Below are positions 9,100-17,718 of a stretch of DNA of 64,000 bases, one piece after another. Made by a program: the position numbers and the translations under genes. The notes beneath the pieces are model-generated. The model made no database searches and had not been told where the DNA came from. It saw only the letters and a list, made by a program, of their open reading frames with translations. Positions within the stretch are counted from its first letter, which is position 1, and every line of letters begins with the position of its first letter. The DNA comes from Luteipulveratus halotolerans (lineage in GTDB: Bacteria > Actinomycetota > Actinomycetes > Actinomycetales > Dermatophilaceae), in contig NZ_LAIR01000002.1 in assembly GCF_001247745.1 (NCBI RefSeq), positions 1,612,001-1,676,000 on the forward strand. Reading direction: 5' to 3'.

Positions 9100-10011
9100 T
9101 CAGGCCGCCTCGCCGCGTGCGATGAGCTCGCGCGCCAGCTGGCGGTAGGCTTCGGCAGCGCCGTGCGTCGAGGCGTACGACGTGATCGGCTCGGCCGCGA
9201 GGGTCGCGTCCGGGAACTTCACGGTGCGGGTGATGACGGTGTGGAAGACCTTCTCGCCGAAGTGGTCGACCACGCTCTTGACGACGTCGCGGCTGTGCAG
9301 GGTGCGCCCGTCATACATCGTCGCGAGGATGCCGTCGACCTGCAGGCGGGGGTTGAGACGGTCGGTGACCTTCTCGATGGTCTCGACGAGCAGAGCCACG
9401 CCGCGCATCGCGAAGAACTCGCACTCCAGCGGGATCAGGACGCCGTGCGCGGCGGTGAGAGCGTTGACGGTGAGCAGCCCGAGCGAGGGCTGGCAGTCGA
9501 TCAGGACGACGTCGTACTCGTCGAGGACGGGACGCAGGACCCGGGCGAGCACCATCTCGCGGGCCACCTCACCGACGAGCTGGACCTCGGCCGCCGACAG
9601 GTCGATATTGGCGGGCACGATGTCCAGGCCAGGCGTCGCGGTCTGCTGGATGACCTCGTGGATGTCGCGGCTGGGCTCGACCAGCAGGTTGTAGATCGTG
9701 GTGTCGAGCTCGTGTGCGCGGATGCCGAGGCCGACGGACAACGCACCCTGCGGGTCGAAGTCGATGAGCAGGACCTTGCGGCCGTACTCGGCGAGGGCAG
9801 CACCCAGGTTGATCGTGCTGGTGGTCTTGCCGACGCCGCCCTTCTGGTTGCACATCGCGATGATGCGCGCCGGGCCGTGCTGCTGGAGCGGCGCGGGCAC
9901 GGGGAACGCCGGCAACGGTCGACCGGTCGGACCGGCCTGGCCCTTCTCGGCACCCTCGGTGCCTGGCAGGCGCGCGTGCGACCCGCCCTCGGCTGCAGCC
10001 TGAGATGTCAC
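9100..10011 (-). CDS. parA: ParA/Soj family ATPase
   Basis: ParA-type Walker ATPases position chromosomes or other cargo. The deviant Walker A motif KGGVGKTT lies at residues 57-64, followed by LLIDFDPQGALSVGLG (Walker A' region) and VVLIDCQPSLGLLT (Walker B). The frame is open to 10113, but I chose the GTG at 10011 because GGAG lies 7 bases before it and because the longer form would run into xerD. No parB follows; the neighbours are xerD upstream and scpA-scpB downstream, the usual place of this second ParA in actinobacteria. A role with condensin is inference. Confidence 0.92.
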   Translation of the reverse strand: MTSQAAAEGGSHARLPGTEGAEKGQAGPTGRPLPAFPVPAPLQQHGPARIIAMCNQKGGVGKTTSTINLGAALAEYGRKVLLIDFDPQGALSVGLGIRAHELDTTIYNLLVEPSRDIHEVIQQTATPGLDIVPANIDLSAAEVQLVGEVAREMVLARVLRPVLDEYDVVLIDCQPSLGLLTVNALTAAHGVLIPLECEFFAMRGVALLVETIEKVTDRLNPRLQVDGILATMYDGRTLHSRDVVKSVVDHFGEKVFHTVITRTVKFPDATLAAEPITSYASTHGAAEAYRQLARELIARGEAA

Positions 10012-10075
10012 GAGATCACTCCCGGGTTGGATGTCGTTCGGCGTCACGCCGATCGTCGCCCAACCTAACGCACGG

Positions 10076-10978
10076 TCAAAGGGCGCGGGGATGCGCGTGC
10101 GCGAAGACCTCACGCAGCTGTTGCACCGAGACCATCGTGTAGATCTGCGTCGTCATCACCGATGCGTGGCCGAGGAGCTCCTGGACGACCCGGACGTCAG
10201 CGCCGCCGTCGAGCAGGTGGGTGGCGAAGGAGTGCCGCAGGGTGTGCGGGCTGACATGCCTCAGGTCGGCTCGGTCGGCCGCACGCTGGATGATCGTCCA
10301 CACGCTCTGGCGTGACAGCCGGCCACCACGCTGGTTGAGGAACAGGGCCGGTGTCGAGCGGCTCTGCAACGCGGCCCTCCCCCGCACCAGGTAGGTCGAC
10401 ACCGCCTCGGCGGCGTAGCTGCCGAGCGGCAGCACCCGTTCTTTGGAGCCCTTGCCGAGGACGCGCACGCTCATCGCGTCGAGGTCGACGTCGTCGACGT
10501 CCAGGCCGGTGACCTCGCTGACACGGGCGCCGATGCCGTAGAGCAGCTCCAGCAGCGCACGGTCTCTGAACGACGTCGGCGTGTCGCCGGTGCTCGCCGC
10601 CGACAGCAGCCGTTCCACCTGGTCGACGGGGATGGCCTTCGGGAGCCGTTGCGGCGTGCGGGGCGGTGCGACCGAGCCTGCTGCGTCGTGCGTGGTCTCG
10701 CCCTCGAGGGCGAGGAACCGGTGCAGGCCGCGCACGGCGACCAGGCTGCGCGCCGCCGAGCTGGCGGCCAGCGGCCGGTGGTCGGCGTCGCCCTCGCGCA
10801 GGTGGGCGACGAACCCGGTGACGTGCTGCTCGGTCGCGTCCTGCGGACCTGCCACACCGCGCGACTGCAGGAAGGCGCAGTAGCGCCGCAGATCACGCTC
10901 GTACGCGCGCAGTGTGTGCACGGAGGCACCTCGTTCGACCCGCAGGTGGTCCAGCCACCCCTGCACCGCCCGGTCCAC
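10076..10978 (-). CDS. xerD: Site-specific tyrosine recombinase XerD
   Basis: XerD resolves chromosome dimers at dif together with XerC. At 300 residues it has the normal length. The N-terminal SAM-like core-binding domain is followed by the catalytic domain with GARVSEV (Arg), LGKGSKERV (Lys), HTLRHSFATHLL (His and Arg), LGHASVMTTQIY (His and the Tyr nucleophile). The GTG at 10978 follows GAAGGAGG by 5-6 bases; a longer form from 11017 lacks such support. Its position ahead of parA-scpA-scpB is conserved. Confidence 0.94.
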   Translation of the reverse strand: MDRAVQGWLDHLRVERGASVHTLRAYERDLRRYCAFLQSRGVAGPQDATEQHVTGFVAHLREGDADHRPLAASSAARSLVAVRGLHRFLALEGETTHDAAGSVAPPRTPQRLPKAIPVDQVERLLSAASTGDTPTSFRDRALLELLYGIGARVSEVTGLDVDDVDLDAMSVRVLGKGSKERVLPLGSYAAEAVSTYLVRGRAALQSRSTPALFLNQRGGRLSRQSVWTIIQRAADRADLRHVSPHTLRHSFATHLLDGGADVRVVQELLGHASVMTTQIYTMVSVQQLREVFAHAHPRAL

Positions 10979-11105
10979 TCCGGCCTCCTTCGTCGGCCGC
11001 ATTCTGGCAGGAACCACCGACGGAGCCGCCTGCCGTGCGCGTGCGTCGCAGGCGTGACCGGCGCTGAGCCACCTGCGCGGGCATCACCGATGGAAGAGTG
11101 AACGC

Positions 11106-11738
11106 ATGCAGCTCTACGCCGACGCCCAGCCGCGTCGTACGCGTCAGATCGTCACCGACGTCCTCGTGCTGGTCTGGGTGCTCGCCTGGATCAAGGTCGC
11201 GCTCGAGGTCCGCGACCGAGCGAGCGGCTCGGGTCGGGCCGCCGACCCGATGCGCCGTGGCGGTGACGAGTTCGCGAGCAGCATGTCCGACGCGGGCGAC
11301 AAGCTGCAGAAGGTGCCCGTCGTCGGCGACACGCTCAAACCGCCGTTCGACCGCGCGTCCAAGGCCGGCAGCGCGTTCTCGCAGGCGGGTCGCGACATCC
11401 AGTCCGGGATGGACAACCTCGGGCTGCTCCTCGGCATCCTCGTCGCGGCCCTGCCGATCTGCCTGGTCGTCGCCTTCTGGGCGCAGGCACGGCTGCGCTA
11501 CGCCCGTGACGTACGCCGGGCCCGCTCGCTGGAGGGCATCACCTGTGCCGACGCCGCGCTCGTACGCCGGGCGGTCGGCCTCGACCTGGACTCCCTCGGT
11601 CTGCGTCCGCGGGCGGCGACGACCGCAGCAGCCGCGAGCACCACGGCCGTGGCGACCCCGCCTGAGGACGAGGCAGCCACGGCCGATGACGAAGAGGGTG
11701 GCGCGTCAGTCGTCGACGCGGTCCGGGACGACGAGTGA
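11106..11738 (+). CDS. Actinobacterial membrane protein of unknown function
   Basis: The 210-residue product has a short N terminus, a first membrane helix around residues 16-32 (VTDVLVLVWVLAWIKV), an extracytoplasmic or cytoplasmic loop of about 70 residues, and a second helix near residues 100-122 (LLLGILVAALPICLVVAFW). The last 60 residues are Ala-, Glu- and Asp-rich and probably disordered. ATG 11106 follows GGAAGAG. I do not recognise a named family. It is convergent with hisS and their 3' ends overlap by 33 bases. A role in the membrane is all that can be supported. Confidence 0.7.
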   Translation: MQLYADAQPRRTRQIVTDVLVLVWVLAWIKVALEVRDRASGSGRAADPMRRGGDEFASSMSDAGDKLQKVPVVGDTLKPPFDRASKAGSAFSQAGRDIQSGMDNLGLLLGILVAALPICLVVAFWAQARLRYARDVRRARSLEGITCADAALVRRAVGLDLDSLGLRPRAATTAAAASTTAVATPPEDEAATADDEEGGASVVDAVRDDE

Positions 11739-13055
11739 GGGCACCAGGTCGCCCTGCGGCGGAGCCCAGCTCGTGAGGTCGGCGTCGACCTGCTCGCCGG
11801 ACCGGATGTCCTTGACCTGGTCCTGACCATCGGCACCCGCACCCGGGAACCACACGCACGGGATGCCGCGCCGGTCGGCGAACTGGATCTGCTTGCCGAA
11901 CTTCGCCGCCTTCGGCGACACCAGCGTGCGAATCCCCCTCTGCCGCAACGCCGTTGCGATGCGGACCGAGCCGGCGCGGCTCTCCTCGTCGTTGACGGCG
12001 ACGAGCACGGCAGTGGGCGTCTCGCGTGAGGCCGTGAGGCCCTCCTCGCCGATCAGCAGCCCGAGCAACCGGGACACACCGATCGAGATGCCGACACCCG
12101 GGAAGGTGCGCTTGCCGTCGGAGGCGAGGGCGTCGTACCGACCACCGGAGCACACCGAGCCGTAGCCCGGGTCGCGCTCGAGCATCGTCTCGTAGACCGT
12201 GCCGGTGTAGTAGTCCAGACCGCGCGCGATGCGCAGGTCGGCGACCGCGACGCCGGGTGCGTGCTCGTGGGCGGTGTCGATGACCGACTTGAGGTGGGTC
12301 AGCCCCTCGTCGAGGACGTCGTTCTCGACACCGAGCGCCCGGACCTGCTCGACGAACGAGCTGTCCGTCGTACGGATGCGCGCCAGGGCCAGGCACTGGT
12401 CGACCTGCTCCTGCGTGCGGCCGGCGGCGAGCAGCATCTTCGCGACACCGTCCTCGCCGATCTTGTCCAGCTTGTCGACGATGCGCAGCGTGCCGATGAC
12501 GTCGTCGATACCGATGCCGGTGTAGAAGCCCTGGCAGATCTTGCGGTTGTTGACGTGGATCGTGTAGTCGCCCACCGGCAGTCGCGAGAACACGTCGGCG
12601 ATGACGAGGAGCAGCTCGGCCTCGTAGTGCCCGGGCAGCTCGTTCGCGTCGATGATGTCGACGTCCGCCTGGATGAACTCGCGGTAGCGCCCGCGCTGGG
12701 GTCGTTCACCGCGCCAGGCCTGCTGGATCTGGTAGCGGCGGAACGGGAAGGTGAGCTTGCCGGCGTTCTCCAGGACGTAGCGCGCGAACGGCACGGTCAT
12801 GTCGAAGTGCAGGCCGAGCGTCGGCTCCTTGTCGTCGGCGGGAGCCGCGAGCCGGCGTACGGCGTAGATCTCCTTGTCGGCGTCCTCGCCCTGACTGGAC
12901 AGGCGGTCGACCGGCTCGACGGAGCGGGTGCTGATCGAGGCGAACCCATGCAGCTCGAAGACCTCGCGGATGGTGTCCAGGACGTGCTGCTCGGCGATGC
13001 GTTCGCGGGGCAGCCACTCCTGGAAGCCGCTGATGGGGGTGACCTTGGTGCTCAT
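11706..13055 (-). CDS. hisS: Histidyl-tRNA synthetase
   Basis: HisRS charges tRNA-His with histidine. The 449-residue protein has the class II core: motif 2 around FRRYQIQQAWRGERPQRGRYREF (split as FRRYQIQQAW and RGERPQRGRYREF), the His-specific RGLDYYTGTVYE, and motif 3 in GVGISIGVSRLLGL. The C-terminal anticodon-binding domain follows. The ATG at 13055 overlaps the MBL gene's TGA (ATGA), so the two are translated together. Confidence 0.97.
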   Translation of the reverse strand: MSTKVTPISGFQEWLPRERIAEQHVLDTIREVFELHGFASISTRSVEPVDRLSSQGEDADKEIYAVRRLAAPADDKEPTLGLHFDMTVPFARYVLENAGKLTFPFRRYQIQQAWRGERPQRGRYREFIQADVDIIDANELPGHYEAELLLVIADVFSRLPVGDYTIHVNNRKICQGFYTGIGIDDVIGTLRIVDKLDKIGEDGVAKMLLAAGRTQEQVDQCLALARIRTTDSSFVEQVRALGVENDVLDEGLTHLKSVIDTAHEHAPGVAVADLRIARGLDYYTGTVYETMLERDPGYGSVCSGGRYDALASDGKRTFPGVGISIGVSRLLGLLIGEEGLTASRETPTAVLVAVNDEESRAGSVRIATALRQRGIRTLVSPKAAKFGKQIQFADRRGIPCVWFPGAGADGQDQVKDIRSGEQVDADLTSWAPPQGDLVPSLVVPDRVDD

Positions 13056-13765
13056 GCTTCGGGACGTCCTTGGATCTCGGAGAGGTAGGGGTTGGTCACG
13101 CGCTCGTGGGCGATCGTGGTCGCGGGTCCGTGGCCGGGCAGCACCAGTGTGGTGTCGGGCAGCGGCACGACCACGTCGCGCAGTGAGCGCTGCATGGCCT
13201 GGGCATCGCCACCGGGCAGGTCGGTGCGGCCGATCGAACCAGCGAACAGCACGTCGCCGGCGAGCAGGCTCGAGGACACCTCGGCCTCGTCGGGCAGCCC
13301 GTCGGGCACCTCGTCGAGCGAGAACATCACCGAGCCCTCGGTATGGCCGGGAGCGTGGCGTACGCCGATGGTCAGGCCCGCGAGGTCGAGTGTCTCGCCG
13401 TCGGTGATCTCACGGACGTCCTCCGGCTCACGCCAGGTGTCGGCCTTGCCGAACTGCTGCTCGAGCATCGCCAGGAGCGGGGCGGAGACCTGGTCGTAGG
13501 GGTTCTTCAGCCGGTAGCGGTCGTCGGTGTGGATGTACGCCGCGCGCTCGCCTCCGCAGACCGGGGTGACGGAGTAGGTGTGGTCGAGATGCCCGTGCGT
13601 GAGCAGGACGGCGGTGGGCTTCAGCGCCAGCTCGGCGAGCACCTCGCGCAGCTGCGGCTCGACGCCGATGCCCGGGTCCACGACGAGGCACTCCTGGCCG
13701 CGTCCGGTGGCCAGGACGTAGCAGTTGGTGCCCATGGCGGCAGCGGGGAAGGCGACGGTCAGCAC
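13052..13765 (-). CDS. MBL-fold metallo-hydrolase (glyoxalase II-like)
   Basis: This 237-residue zinc hydrolase carries LTHGHLDHTY (the HxHxDH metal motif), HAPGHTEGSVMF, a further metal ligand in LLAGDVLFAGSIGRTD and a final LPGHGPATTIAHE. These are glyoxalase II-like features, but the real substrate is unknown. It lies directly ahead of hisS, as in many actinobacteria. The GTG at 13765 has no Shine-Dalgarno sequence; a TAGGCT box ends 6 bases before it, so a leaderless mRNA is likely. Confidence 0.88.
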   Translation of the reverse strand: MLTVAFPAAAMGTNCYVLATGRGQECLVVDPGIGVEPQLREVLAELALKPTAVLLTHGHLDHTYSVTPVCGGERAAYIHTDDRYRLKNPYDQVSAPLLAMLEQQFGKADTWREPEDVREITDGETLDLAGLTIGVRHAPGHTEGSVMFSLDEVPDGLPDEAEVSSSLLAGDVLFAGSIGRTDLPGGDAQAMQRSLRDVVVPLPDTTLVLPGHGPATTIAHERVTNPYLSEIQGRPEA

Positions 13766-13771
13766 CCGGGC

Positions 13772-13777
13772 AGCCTA
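13772..13777 (-). promoter_or_regulatory. -10 box (TAGGCT) of the MBL-hisS operon, leaderless type
   Basis: On the minus strand TAGGCT is followed by 6 bases and the GTG start at 13765. The spacing puts the transcription start on or beside the GTG. The same arrangement recurs at several other genes here. Confidence 0.5.
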
Positions 13778-13917
13778 CGGCGATGCACCTTCCGTCACAG
13801 CGTCGCCTGCACCTCGTCCACGCGGAACGTCACCACCTCGTGACCGCAACGCGGGCCATCGCGGGCCCGAGGTCCCTAGACTGGCCCGGTCCCGTCACTT
13901 CTGTCAGGAGTCACTGC

Positions 13918-14652
13918 GTGCTGCCCCGATCCCGGTCCTGGTCCGTTGCGGTCGTGGGCGCAGCACTGCTGAGTCTGTCGGTGACCTCCTGCGGCGAGGA
14001 GTCCGCGAGCGGCACGAGCACCGCGAGCTCGTCGGTCGCCGCGACGTCGTCCGCCCCGGTGACGCCTGCGGCAGCTCCGTGCAGCAAGCCGCCCGCCCTG
14101 CCGTCATCGGTGCCGACGTTCAGCGCTGCTCCTGACAAGGCGGACGCTGCGGGCAAGACCTTCGTCGCAACCGTGCACACGACGTGCGGCGACATCGTGC
14201 TCGAGCTCGACGGAGCCAAGGCTCCCCAGACCGTCGCCTCCTTCCGGCAGCTCGCCGAGAAGGCCTACTGGAAGGACAGCCCGTGTCACCGGCTCACGAC
14301 CGACGGCATCTATGTCCTGCAGTGCGGTGACCCGACCGGTTCCGGCAGCGGCAACCCCGGCTACGGCTACGGCATCGAGAACGCCCCTGCTGACGGCGCC
14401 TACCCGGCGGGCTCGCTCGCGATGGCCCGTACGCAGGACCCCAACAGCAACGGCGGTCAGTTCTTCGTCGTCTACGAGGACAGCACGATCGACCCCAGCA
14501 CCGGCGGCTACAGCATCTTCGGCCACGTCACCAAAGGCATGGACATCCTGGCCAAGATCGCCAAGGCTGGCGTCAGCGGCGGCGGGGCAGACGGCCCGCC
14601 GGCACAGCCCATCAGCATCCTTTCGGTTGCTGTCACTGAGAAGAAGGCCTGA
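13918..14652 (+). CDS. Cyclophilin-type peptidyl-prolyl isomerase lipoprotein
   Basis: This enzyme probably helps fold exported proteins at the outer face of the membrane. The GTG at 13918 follows CAGGAG by 7 bases. The N terminus has basic residues, a hydrophobic stretch and a lipobox LSVTSC, so the mature lipoprotein begins at Cys 24 or so. A Ser-, Thr- and Ala-rich linker follows. The cyclophilin domain starts near VATVHTTCGDIVLEL and includes CHRLTTDGIYVLQCGDPTG and GGQFFVVYEDS, with IFGHVTKGMDIL near the end. It is 5 bases ahead of the DUF349 gene. A TAGACT at 13877 could be its -10 box. Confidence 0.9.
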   Translation: MLPRSRSWSVAVVGAALLSLSVTSCGEESASGTSTASSSVAATSSAPVTPAAAPCSKPPALPSSVPTFSAAPDKADAAGKTFVATVHTTCGDIVLELDGAKAPQTVASFRQLAEKAYWKDSPCHRLTTDGIYVLQCGDPTGSGSGNPGYGYGIENAPADGAYPAGSLAMARTQDPNSNGGQFFVVYEDSTIDPSTGGYSIFGHVTKGMDILAKIAKAGVSGGGADGPPAQPISILSVAVTEKKA

Positions 14653-14657
14653 GCACC

Positions 14658-16358
14658 ATGTCAGACACCCCGACCGACGACACCGCACGCGCGGCGTCGG
14701 CCGACGCGTTGTCCACGGACACTCCGACGCCGGCACCCACCACCGACGAGCAGGCGACCCCCGAGGCGTCGTCCGCCGACCAGGCCACGGCACCTGCCGA
14801 GGCCGTGGCCGAGCAGGAGCATCCCTCCCCCGAGCCGGAGTCCGTCCCGGCAGCGCCCGCCGCCGAGGACGAGCCCGCCGCTCAGTCCGAATCTGCTCCG
14901 GCGCCCGCGCCCGACACTGCCTCGGACGCCCCGGCGCCCGAGGCGTCGAGTGCTCCCACGCCCGCCTCGGTACCGACACCGGCTGCTGTGCCCACGCCGG
15001 CGTCCGTACGCCCGTCGCCTCCCCCACGTCCCGCCGCGCCCAGCCCCGCTGCGGAGGCCGCGGCTGCCGTCGCGCCGGTCGTCGACCCGCTGCACGCCCC
15101 GCCCAGCAACGCGGCGTCCTTCGGCCGGGTCGGTGACGACGGCACGGTCTACGTGCGTACGCCCGACGGTGAGCGCGCGGTCGGGTCCTACCCCGGCTCC
15201 ACGCCCGAGGAGGCGCTGTCCTACTTCGCGCGCAAGTACGACGAGCTCGCGTCGTCAGCGACCCTGCTGCTCCAGCGCGTGACCCAGACCGACCTGAGCA
15301 CGCACGACGGCTACGAGTCGCTCAAGGCGCTGCGCTCACAGATCGGTGAGGCGCACGTGGTCGGTGACCTCGTTCAGCTCGACGCCACGGTCGAGCAGAT
15401 CGCCACAGCGCTCAAGGCCAAGTCTCAGGTCGAGGGTGAGGCTCGCGCAGAGGCCAAGAAGGTCGCGCTCGGCAAGCGCGAGGCCGTGGTCGCGGAGGCC
15501 GAGCAGATCGCGGCTCAGCCAGTCGAGAAGGTCCAGTGGAAGCAGAGCACCACGCGCATGCGGCAGCTGCTCGACGAGTGGAAGAGCCTGCAGCGCGGCG
15601 AGGCCCGTCTCGACAAGGAGCAGGAGAACGCTCTCTGGCAGCGGTTCTCCTCGGCTCGCAACGGTTTCGACAAGACGCGCCGGTCCCACTTCGCGCGTCT
15701 CGACGAGCAGCATGCCGAGGCCAAGCAGGAGAAGCAGCGCCTGGTGGCTGAGGCCGAGCGTCTCGCCACCAGCACCGAGTGGGGTCCGACGGCGTCGGCG
15801 TTCAAGCGCCTCATGGGCGAGTGGCGTCAGGCCGGGCGTGCCGCACGGCCTGACGACGATGCGCTCTGGAAGCGTTTCAAGACCGCCCAGGACAGCTTCT
15901 TCGCCGCCAAGGACGAGGTCGTCGCCGCCGAGAACGTCGAGTTCGAGGCCAACCTCAAGGTCAAGGAAGAGCTCCTGTCCCAGGCTCAGGCCCTCGTGCC
16001 GGTCAAGGACCTCGCCGCGACCAAGGCAGCGCTGCGCACGATCCAGGACAAGTGGGACGCGGCCGGCAAGGTCCCCCGCAAGGACATGGACCGCATCGAG
16101 CGGGCCATGCGCCGGGTCGAGCAGTCGATCCGCGAGGTCGAGGACGCCCGCTGGAAGAAGACCGACCCCGAGCACGCCGCCCGTGCGCAGTCCATGGTCG
16201 ACCAGCTCGAGGCTGCGGTCGCGGGCCTGCGCGAAGACCTGGCCAAGGCGCAGGAGTCCGGCAACGCCGGCAAGATCAAGAAGGCGCAGGAGGCGCTCGA
16301 CGCTCGCCAGCAGTGGCTCGACCAGGCGCGCGGCGGGCTGGAGGAGTTCGGTGGCTGA
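14658..16358 (+). CDS. DUF349 domain-containing protein
   Basis: The 566-residue product begins with about 145 residues rich in Pro, Ala, Thr and Glu, including a near-repeat of the unit PTPAxV, almost surely disordered. The remainder is helical with repeated DUF349 units, visible as WKxxxxxRMRQLLDEWK, TASAFKRLMGEWRQAGRA and AALRTIQDKWDAAGKVP. The C terminus is coiled-coil-like. DUF349 proteins have no established biochemical role. The gene sits between the cyclophilin lipoprotein and the aminopeptidase, and its last 8 bases overlap the latter. Confidence 0.88.
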   Translation: MSDTPTDDTARAASADALSTDTPTPAPTTDEQATPEASSADQATAPAEAVAEQEHPSPEPESVPAAPAAEDEPAAQSESAPAPAPDTASDAPAPEASSAPTPASVPTPAAVPTPASVRPSPPPRPAAPSPAAEAAAAVAPVVDPLHAPPSNAASFGRVGDDGTVYVRTPDGERAVGSYPGSTPEEALSYFARKYDELASSATLLLQRVTQTDLSTHDGYESLKALRSQIGEAHVVGDLVQLDATVEQIATALKAKSQVEGEARAEAKKVALGKREAVVAEAEQIAAQPVEKVQWKQSTTRMRQLLDEWKSLQRGEARLDKEQENALWQRFSSARNGFDKTRRSHFARLDEQHAEAKQEKQRLVAEAERLATSTEWGPTASAFKRLMGEWRQAGRAARPDDDALWKRFKTAQDSFFAAKDEVVAAENVEFEANLKVKEELLSQAQALVPVKDLAATKAALRTIQDKWDAAGKVPRKDMDRIERAMRRVEQSIREVEDARWKKTDPEHAARAQSMVDQLEAAVAGLREDLAKAQESGNAGKIKKAQEALDARQQWLDQARGGLEEFGG

Positions 16359-17679
16359 CCGGTCCACCCTTTCCTTCTCCGAGCACGGCTTCACCACCGA
16401 CGACAGCGCCGACGGACTGTGCGACTACCTCAACGCCAGCCCGTCGCCGTTCCACGCGTGTGAGACGTCCGCCGCGATGCTCGAGGCGGCCGGATTCGTG
16501 CGGCTGCTCGAGACCGAGGTCTGGCCGAGCCGGCGCGGACGTTACTTCGTGGTCCGCGGGGGCTCGCTGATCGCCTGGTCCACCGAGTACGCCGCGGATG
16601 CGGCCTCTCCCCTGCGGGTCGTCGGTGCCCACACCGACTCTCCCAGCCTGCGGGTCAAGCCGCAGCCCGACGTCGCGCGCGGCGGCTGGCAGCTGCTCGG
16701 CGTCGAGGTCTACGGCGGGACGCTGGACGCCTCATGGCTCGACCGCGACCTCGGACTGTCCGGTCGCGTCGCCGTACGTTCCGGCGACGAGGTCGAGGGC
16801 CGGCTCCTGCGGGTCGACGAGCCCGTGCTGCGCGTCTCGCAGCTCGCACCTCACCTGGACCGGTCGGTGCGCTCCGAGGGCCTGAAGCTCAACGCGCAGC
16901 AGCACATGATGCCTCACTGGGGACTGGGCGAGACTCCTGGCGACTTCCGTGCCTACGTCGGCGAACAGCTCGGCGTGGCGCCCGCGGACGTGCTCGGCTG
17001 GGACGTCATGACGCACGACCTCAACCCGGCCGCCCGCACCGGCCGGTCCCGCGAGACGGTCGCCGGCGCGCGTCAGGACAACCTCGCCACCAGCTATGCA
17101 GCGACGCGCGCGCTCATTGCGGCCGTCGAGGTCGACCCGGTGCGACCGGTCGTGCCCGTCATCGCGCTGTTCGACCACGAAGAGGTCGGCAGCGTGTCCG
17201 AGCGCGGTGCGGCGTCGTCGTACCTCATCACGACCCTCGAACGTGTCGCGATCAGTCTCGGGGGTTCGCGAGAGCACCTGTTCCGGGCGATCGCGGGTGG
17301 CGTGGTCGCCTCGGGCGACATGGCTCATGCGACGCACCCCAACTACTCCGAGCGGCACGAGCCGTCTCACACCATCGCCATGAACGGCGGGCCGGTGCTC
17401 AAGACCAACACCAACCTGCGCTACGCCACGGACGCGATGGGGGCGGCGGCCTTCCGGCTCGCCTGCGAGCAGGCCGGCGTGCCGTGCCAGGAGTTCGTGT
17501 CACGCAGCGACCTGCCGTGCGGGTCGACGGTCGGGCCGATCACCTCGGCGCTCACCGGGGCGACCACCGTCGACTTCGGAGCACCGACATTGTCGATGCA
17601 CTCGACACGTGAGCTGACCGGCTCACAGGACCAGGCGATGTACGCCGCAGCACTCGCCTGCTTCCTCTCGCCCGCCTGA
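16351..17679 (+). CDS. apeB: M18 family aspartyl aminopeptidase
   Basis: This 442-residue zinc aminopeptidase removes N-terminal acidic or other residues from peptides in the cytoplasm. Typical M18 features are GAHTDSPSLRVK (metal-binding His and Asp), LFDHEEVGS (catalytic and metal Glu), HPNYSERHEP, and CGSTVGPITSA near the end, followed by a conserved SMHSTREL with a metal-binding His. The GTG at 16351 lies within the end of the DUF349 gene, with GGAGGAG just before it, so the two are coupled. It converges on relA with 39 bases between the stops. Confidence 0.94.
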   Translation: MADRSTLSFSEHGFTTDDSADGLCDYLNASPSPFHACETSAAMLEAAGFVRLLETEVWPSRRGRYFVVRGGSLIAWSTEYAADAASPLRVVGAHTDSPSLRVKPQPDVARGGWQLLGVEVYGGTLDASWLDRDLGLSGRVAVRSGDEVEGRLLRVDEPVLRVSQLAPHLDRSVRSEGLKLNAQQHMMPHWGLGETPGDFRAYVGEQLGVAPADVLGWDVMTHDLNPAARTGRSRETVAGARQDNLATSYAATRALIAAVEVDPVRPVVPVIALFDHEEVGSVSERGAASSYLITTLERVAISLGGSREHLFRAIAGGVVASGDMAHATHPNYSERHEPSHTIAMNGGPVLKTNTNLRYATDAMGAAAFRLACEQAGVPCQEFVSRSDLPCGSTVGPITSALTGATTVDFGAPTLSMHSTRELTGSQDQAMYAAALACFLSPA

Positions 17680-17718
17680 CCCACGTCGCCGGAGGCGTCG
17701 AGGCGGGCCCTCGGCGTC

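Noticed and set aside
9100..10011. Plasmid-type or integrative-element ParA
   Set aside because: The neighbours xerD, scpA and scpB make it the usual chromosomal gene, and no parB, replication or transfer gene is nearby.
14940..15060. Tandem DNA repeat in the DUF349 gene
   Set aside because: The repeated PTPAxV units are an in-frame low-complexity protein region; the DNA copies are imperfect and not a mobile or CRISPR-type repeat.
15336..16397. 353-codon minus-strand frame opposite the DUF349 gene
   Set aside because: Leu-rich mirror of a Glu- and Lys-rich helical gene; no domain.
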